A DNA stretch of 20,469 nucleotides. Origin: SZAS-103 sp964449135 (lineage in GTDB: Bacteria > Pseudomonadota > Gammaproteobacteria > Xanthomonadales > Xanthomonadaceae). Where the stretch lies: assembly GCA_964449135.1 (NCBI GenBank), contig CAYUXZ010000047.1, positions 1 to 20,469 on the forward strand, written 5' to 3'. The position numbers and the translations under genes are program-made. Shown piece after piece: positions 17,085 through 20,469 of this stretch; positions within the stretch are counted from its first letter, which is position 1, and every line of letters starts with the position of its first letter. A model generated the notes under the pieces. The model did no database searches and was not told the origin of the DNA. It saw nothing but the letters and a program-made list of their open reading frames with translations.

Positions 17085-17431
17085 CAGCGATCCGCCCGCG
17101 GACCCGAATAGGCGCGTTCGACTTTCGCGACGCGCAGCTCGAAGTGCTCGTACCACTCCATGCGGCCGCGCTGGCGCACGGCGGCGTGTTCGGCATGGCG
17201 CTTCCACGCGGCGATCGACGCCTCGCTGTCCCAGTAGCTGATGGTGATGCCCATGCCGCCGGCGTCGCGCACCGACTCCACGCCGAGGTATCCAGGTTGC
17301 TGCGACGCCAGCTCGACCATCCGCTGCGCGGCTTTCGCATAGTCCTCCGCGCCCGTATCCGTGCGCTGCGAAACGAAGATCACCGCGTAGTACGGCGGCT
17401 CGGGGGTCGCTGCGAAGGATCCGGTGTGCAT
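17084..17431 (-). CDS. Antibiotic biosynthesis monooxygenase (ABM) domain protein
   Basis: This 115-aa protein has one ABM-type ferredoxin-like fold (about 14-105): YYAVIFVSQRTD, AAQRMVELASQQPGYLGVESVRDAGGMGITISYWDSEASIAAWKRHAEH, and a closing strand MEWYEHFELRVAKVERAY. Pfam ABM members include small cofactor-free oxygenases and IsdG-like proteins, but many have no known activity. The heme-binding His/Asn pattern of IsdG cannot be confirmed. It sits inside the trp operon, 30 bases after trpD and overlapping the trpC start by one base (TGATG), so it is made together with the tryptophan enzymes. The start ATG has GGA 5-7 bases upstream. The family is clear; its role in the operon is unknown. 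Confidence 0.88.
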   Translation of the reverse strand: MHTGSFAATPEPPYYAVIFVSQRTDTGAEDYAKAAQRMVELASQQPGYLGVESVRDAGGMGITISYWDSEASIAAWKRHAEHAAVRQRGRMEWYEHFELRVAKVERAYSGPRADR

Positions 17432-17461
17432 GGCGTTCCGTGCGTAGAGTTTCGAATCGTT

Positions 17462-18502
17462 TCAGGCCGCGCCGTCCAAGCGCTGCGTCGTCGCGACAAA
17501 GGCGTCGAGCTTCGCGCGCGCCGCGCCGCTGGCGAGGGTCTGCCGAGCGAGCGCGAGTCCGTCCTCGATGCCGGGCACGACATCGGCCGCGTACAACGCC
17601 GCGCCGGCATTGAGTGCGACGATCTCGCGCGGCAGGCCTGCATGGTTGTCGAGCGCATCGCACAGCATCGCGCGCGATTCGATCGCGTCGCGCACGCGCA
17701 GATTGCGGCTCGCGCCCATCGCGATTCCGAAATCCTCGGGATGGATCTCGTATTCGCGCACGCGGCCGTCGCGCAACTCGGCGACCAGCGTGGCCGCGCC
17801 GAGGGTGATCTCGTCCATGCCGTCGCGGCCCCAGACCACCAGCGCGTGGCGCGCGCCCAGGCGCTGCAGCACGCGCGCCTGGATGCCGACCAGGTCGGGA
17901 TGGAACACGCCCATCAGCATGTTCGGCGCGCCGGCCGGATTCGTGAGCGGTCCGAGGATGTTGAACAACGTCCGCACGCCCATCTCGCGGCGCACCGGCC
18001 CGACGTTCTTCATCGCCGGATGGTGGTTGGGCGCGAACATGAAGGCCAGGCCGGTTTCGCGCAGGCACTGCGCGACCTGCGCGGGCTTGAGTTCGATCTT
18101 TGCGCCCAGCGCTTCGAGCACGTCCGCGCTGCCGCAGCTCGAGGACACGCTGCGATTGCCGTGCTTGGCAACCTTCGCGCCCGCGGCCGCCGCGACGAAC
18201 ATCGCGGCGGTGGAGATGTTGAAGGTGTTCGCGCCGTCGCCGCCGGTGCCGACGATGTCCACGAAATTCGCAGCGTCATCGCCGACGTCCACCTTGGTCG
18301 AGAACTCGCGCAGCACTTCCGCCGCGCCGGCGATCTCGCCGACGGTTTCCTTCTTCACGCGCAGGCCGGCGAGGATCGCCGCGGTCATCGCCGGCGAAAC
18401 TTCCCCGCGCATGATCTGCCGCATCAGATCCACCATCTCGTCGTGGAAGATCTCGCGGTGCTCGATCGTGCGCTGCAGCGCTTCCTGGGGAGTGATGGGC
18501 AT
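17462..18502 (-). CDS. trpD: Anthranilate phosphoribosyltransferase
   Basis: This enzyme transfers phosphoribose from PRPP to anthranilate in the second step of tryptophan synthesis. The 346-aa protein is separate from TrpG, unlike the E. coli fusion. The PRPP/Mg signatures are GTGGDGANTFNIST (85-98) and KHGNRSVSSSCGSADVLEALG (from K113). FAPNHHPAMKNVGPVRREMGVRTLFNILGPLTNP and GRDGMDEITL are also typical. The ATG at 18502 gives the standard N-terminus and lies 2 bases after the trpG stop; an upstream in-frame extension into trpG is rejected. Confidence 0.97.
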   Translation of the reverse strand: MPITPQEALQRTIEHREIFHDEMVDLMRQIMRGEVSPAMTAAILAGLRVKKETVGEIAGAAEVLREFSTKVDVGDDAANFVDIVGTGGDGANTFNISTAAMFVAAAAGAKVAKHGNRSVSSSCGSADVLEALGAKIELKPAQVAQCLRETGLAFMFAPNHHPAMKNVGPVRREMGVRTLFNILGPLTNPAGAPNMLMGVFHPDLVGIQARVLQRLGARHALVVWGRDGMDEITLGAATLVAELRDGRVREYEIHPEDFGIAMGASRNLRVRDAIESRAMLCDALDNHAGLPREIVALNAGAALYAADVVPGIEDGLALARQTLASGAARAKLDAFVATTQRLDGAA

Positions 18503-18504
18503 GG

Positions 18505-19083
18505 TCAGGCGCGCAGGAAGTTCCGCAGCAGGTCGTGTCCGTGCTGGGTGAGGATGGATTCGGGATGAAACTGTACGCCCTCGACGCGCAGCGTCTTGTG
18601 ACGCAGGCCCATGATCGCCTCGACCTCGCCGTCGGGGCCTTCCGTCCACGCGGTAACTTCCAGATCGGACGGCAGCGCGTCGTTTTCGACCACCAGCGAG
18701 TGGTAGCGCGTCGCCTCAAACGGATCGGGCAGGCCCGCGAACACGCCCGTGCCGGTGTGCCGGACGGGCGAGGTCTTGCCGTGCATGATCTGCGCGGCGC
18801 GCACGATCTTCGCGCCGAACGCCTGGCCCAGCGCCTGGTGGCCGAGGCAGACGCCGAGGATCGGGATGCGGCCGCCGAGTTTCGCGATCACGTCCAGCGA
18901 CACGCCCGCGTCGTCGGGCGTGCCCGGACCGGGCGAGATCACGATGTGTTCGGGCGCGAGCTTCTCGATGCCGGCGACATCGATCGCGTCGTTGCGCACG
19001 ACTTTCACTTCCTGCCCCAGCTCGCCGAAATACTGCACGAGGTTGTAGGTGAAGCTGTCGTAGTTGTCGATCATCAACAGCAT
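18505..19083 (-). CDS. trpG: Anthranilate synthase component II (glutamine amidotransferase)
   Basis: This subunit supplies ammonia from glutamine to TrpE for anthranilate formation, and the protein may also serve PabB for aminobenzoate (amphibolic TrpG/PabA). The 192-aa class I amidotransferase has the oxyanion segment SPGPGTPDDAG (50-60), nucleophile C79 in GVCLGHQALGQAFG, and H173/E175 in GVQFHPESIL. The start MLLMIDNYDSFTYNL is the family N-terminus. It is the first gene of the operon; trpE is not in the window. The 5' region (19084-19241) holds a TATACT-like -10 on the minus strand (19123-19128) with a poor -35, and no obvious Trp-rich leader peptide. Confidence 0.97.
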   Translation of the reverse strand: MLLMIDNYDSFTYNLVQYFGELGQEVKVVRNDAIDVAGIEKLAPEHIVISPGPGTPDDAGVSLDVIAKLGGRIPILGVCLGHQALGQAFGAKIVRAAQIMHGKTSPVRHTGTGVFAGLPDPFEATRYHSLVVENDALPSDLEVTAWTEGPDGEVEAIMGLRHKTLRVEGVQFHPESILTQHGHDLLRNFLRA

Positions 19084-19241
19084 GGGCTGGCCGTCTTCGA
19101 GCAGCGTCGCGCAAGGCGGATGAGTATATCGCGAGGCGTAAAAGGGGTTGCAGCGAGCCAAAGACCGATGAGGCAAACGCCGCGTCGCGTACAATCGGCG
19201 GCTTTCGCGATGCGCGAGCCGATTTCGTGACTTCACCGTCG
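19084..19241. promoter_or_regulatory. Divergent intergenic region, trpG / acyltransferase
   Basis: Candidate -10 boxes are TATACT on the minus strand (19123-19128, toward trpG) and TACAAT on the plus strand (19190-19195, toward the acyltransferase). Neither has a convincing -35. No hairpin pair or tryptophan-rich leader frame typical of attenuation was found. Confidence 0.3.
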
Positions 19242-20366
19242 ATGAGCAACGACAACACGACGATCGGCCGCAAGCTCGAATGGGTACAGGCGCTGCGCGG
19301 GATCGCGGCGCTGATGGTCGTCGCCAGCCATGCGCGGTACTACCTGGACGGCACGCGCTGGGAAAGTCTCGCCAAGCGCTTCATGGAACCCGGCGCGCAG
19401 GGCGTGGACCTGTTCTTTCTGGTCAGCGGATTCATCATGGTCTTCACGACCACGCGTTCCGACGGGAGCTGGCGCTACGCGGCCACGTTCCTGGCCAAAC
19501 GCTTCGCGCGCATCTGGCCGGTGTATGCGGTCATGCTGCTGATCGTGCTGGTGCTGCAAATCCTCTGGCGCGGATACGCCTCGCCGTGGAGCGATTTCAT
19601 CAGGAGCCTCGCGTTCCTGCCGGTCACCACCAACAATCCGCCGCAGTTCGACCTGCCCCTGCCGGTCGGCTGGACCTTGAACTTCGAGTTCTATTTCTAC
19701 CTCGTGTTCGGACTTTCGCTGCTGGCCGGGCGCTGGCGCTGGCTGGCGTTCTTCGGCTGGATGGTCGCCACGCTGATTTTCCTGCCGCTCGTCCTGACCG
19801 GCACGGTCTCGCTGTCGTCGCACCACAACTACGCCATCGGCATCGGCTATATGGACCAGAACGTCAATCCGGTGATCTGGGAGTTCGTGGCCGGCGTGGC
19901 GATCGGATTGCTCTATATCTCGAAGATCCAGGTGCGCAGCCACTGGCTGCTCGGACTCCTCGGCGCAGCATCGCTGTCATGGGCGTGCTACTGGTCGTTC
20001 AACGGCATCGCCCGCTACAGCGGCATCGCCGAATTCGGCTTGCCGCTCACATTTTTGTTCGCGGCGATGGCGCTGGCGTTCAAGGCGCGCGCGCCGCGCG
20101 TCCCGTGCGCGCTGGTGTGGCTGGGCGGCGCGTCGTACTCGCTCTACCTGCTGCACCTGTACGTGCTCGGCGCGATCGACCATCTGGTGGATGCGCTCGG
20201 CATCGGATCGTGGACGCACAACCCGATCTTCGTGCTGCTGGTCATTCCGATACCGGTGATTTACGCCGGTATCTCGCGGCGTTATCTCGAAGACGGACTG
20301 GCGGTGAGGGTGCGCGATGGGCTGCTCAAACTCATAGCCGCTGACAAAGCAGCGAGTGTCGGGTAA
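19242..20366 (+). CDS. Acyltransferase-3 family membrane protein (OafA-like)
   Basis: This integral membrane acyltransferase of the acyltransferase-3 family modifies extracytoplasmic sugars with acetyl or other acyl groups (O-antigen, exopolysaccharide, peptidoglycan and similar). The 374-aa chain has about ten hydrophobic segments and the conserved first helix WVQALRGIAALMVVASHA with R19 and catalytic-type H30. Next come GAQGVDLFFLVSGFIM (51-66), FLAKRFARIWPVY, WTLNFEFYFYLVFGL, and the C-terminal GGASYSLYLLHLYVLG. There is no fused SGNH domain. ATG at 19242 is listed; a GTG at 19227 would add five residues, and neither has a clear ribosome-binding site. No polysaccharide genes are adjacent, so the acceptor is unknown. 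It lies next to a possible insertion element end. Confidence 0.9.
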   Translation: MSNDNTTIGRKLEWVQALRGIAALMVVASHARYYLDGTRWESLAKRFMEPGAQGVDLFFLVSGFIMVFTTTRSDGSWRYAATFLAKRFARIWPVYAVMLLIVLVLQILWRGYASPWSDFIRSLAFLPVTTNNPPQFDLPLPVGWTLNFEFYFYLVFGLSLLAGRWRWLAFFGWMVATLIFLPLVLTGTVSLSSHHNYAIGIGYMDQNVNPVIWEFVAGVAIGLLYISKIQVRSHWLLGLLGAASLSWACYWSFNGIARYSGIAEFGLPLTFLFAAMALAFKARAPRVPCALVWLGGASYSLYLLHLYVLGAIDHLVDALGIGSWTHNPIFVLLVIPIPVIYAGISRRYLEDGLAVRVRDGLLKLIAADKAASVG

Positions 20367-20414
20367 TTGCTCAACATGCACGCCGCGTGCGTCGGTCTGT
20401 GAATTAATGGGGTA

Positions 20415-20469
20415 TGGACTGGCCCGTGTTTTACAGACACCTGAGAATGGGGACAACCCCCGGAGGTGT
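20415..20469 (+). mobile_element. Possible left end of an IS3-family insertion sequence (cut by the window edge)
   Basis: From 20415 the sequence TGGACTGGCCCGTGTTTT continues into ACAGACACCTG, which resembles the terminal inverted repeats of IS3-family elements (TGxAC..CCC..GTTTT...GACAC). It is followed by a GGGG-ACAA-CCCC hairpin and a perfect GGAGGT Shine-Dalgarno (20462-20467), placed to serve an orfA beginning just outside the window. No transposase is visible, so this rests on pattern memory alone. Confidence 0.4.

Noticed and set aside
19084..19241. trp attenuator ahead of trpG
   Set aside because: No leader frame with tandem Trp codons and no alternative hairpins with a T run were found.

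Overview
The window looks like high-GC chromosomal DNA from a gammaproteobacterium of the Xanthomonadales (Lysobacterales). The evidence is a Clp-type CRP regulator divergent from a proteobacterial SpeD, a PilU ATPase, a trpG-trpD-(monooxygenase)-trpC-HAD cluster, GTG starts and very GC-rich third codon positions. I cannot name the genus. Both edges look like natural contig ends: the left edge lies inside a broken cystathionine beta-synthase-like gene, and the right edge lies in what resembles the terminus of an IS3-family element.

Layout. 1-1.2 kb: PLP-dependent cystathionine beta-synthase/cysteine synthase (-), then a 73-aa DUF465 protein (-). 1.2-1.5 kb: a gene-free stretch rich in hairpins, ending in a terminator-like hairpin just before the DUF465 ribosome-binding site. 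It may be a small RNA or a regulatory leader. 1.5-4.1 kb: an envelope gene pair (DUF4398 lipoprotein and periplasmic OmpA-like protein, -), divergent from pilU (+). 4.1-6.0 kb: the last two steps of tyrosine/homogentisate breakdown (fumarylacetoacetate hydrolase, maleylacetoacetate isomerase, -). 6.0-8.2 kb: a membrane diguanylate cyclase (MASE1-PAS-PAS-GGDEF, +). 8.2-9.3 kb: tRNA-Gln(CTG) and the rplM-rpsI ribosomal operon (-), separated from the cyclase by a bidirectional terminator. 9.3-11.1 kb: a GlcF-like Fe-S protein overlapping coq7 (+), followed by two terminators, one of them a multibranched structure. 11.3-14.3 kb: an exported M13 metallopeptidase and speD (-). 14.4-15.6 kb: clp and an overlapping GNAT acetyltransferase (+). 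15.6-19.1 kb: a tightly packed trp operon (trpG, trpD, ABM monooxygenase, trpC, HAD phosphatase; -). 19.2-20.4 kb: an acyltransferase-3 membrane protein (+), then the putative IS end.

Most genes are housekeeping or regulatory. The cyclase and Clp could belong to one c-di-GMP circuit, since Clp of Xanthomonas binds c-di-GMP. I found no CRISPR array, prophage, toxin-antitoxin pair or obvious new defence system. The most interesting unexplained signals are the hairpin cluster at 1.2-1.4 kb, the branched terminator at 11.2 kb, the in-frame stop in the cystathionine beta-synthase-like gene, and the translational coupling of an Fe-S electron-transfer protein to Coq7.
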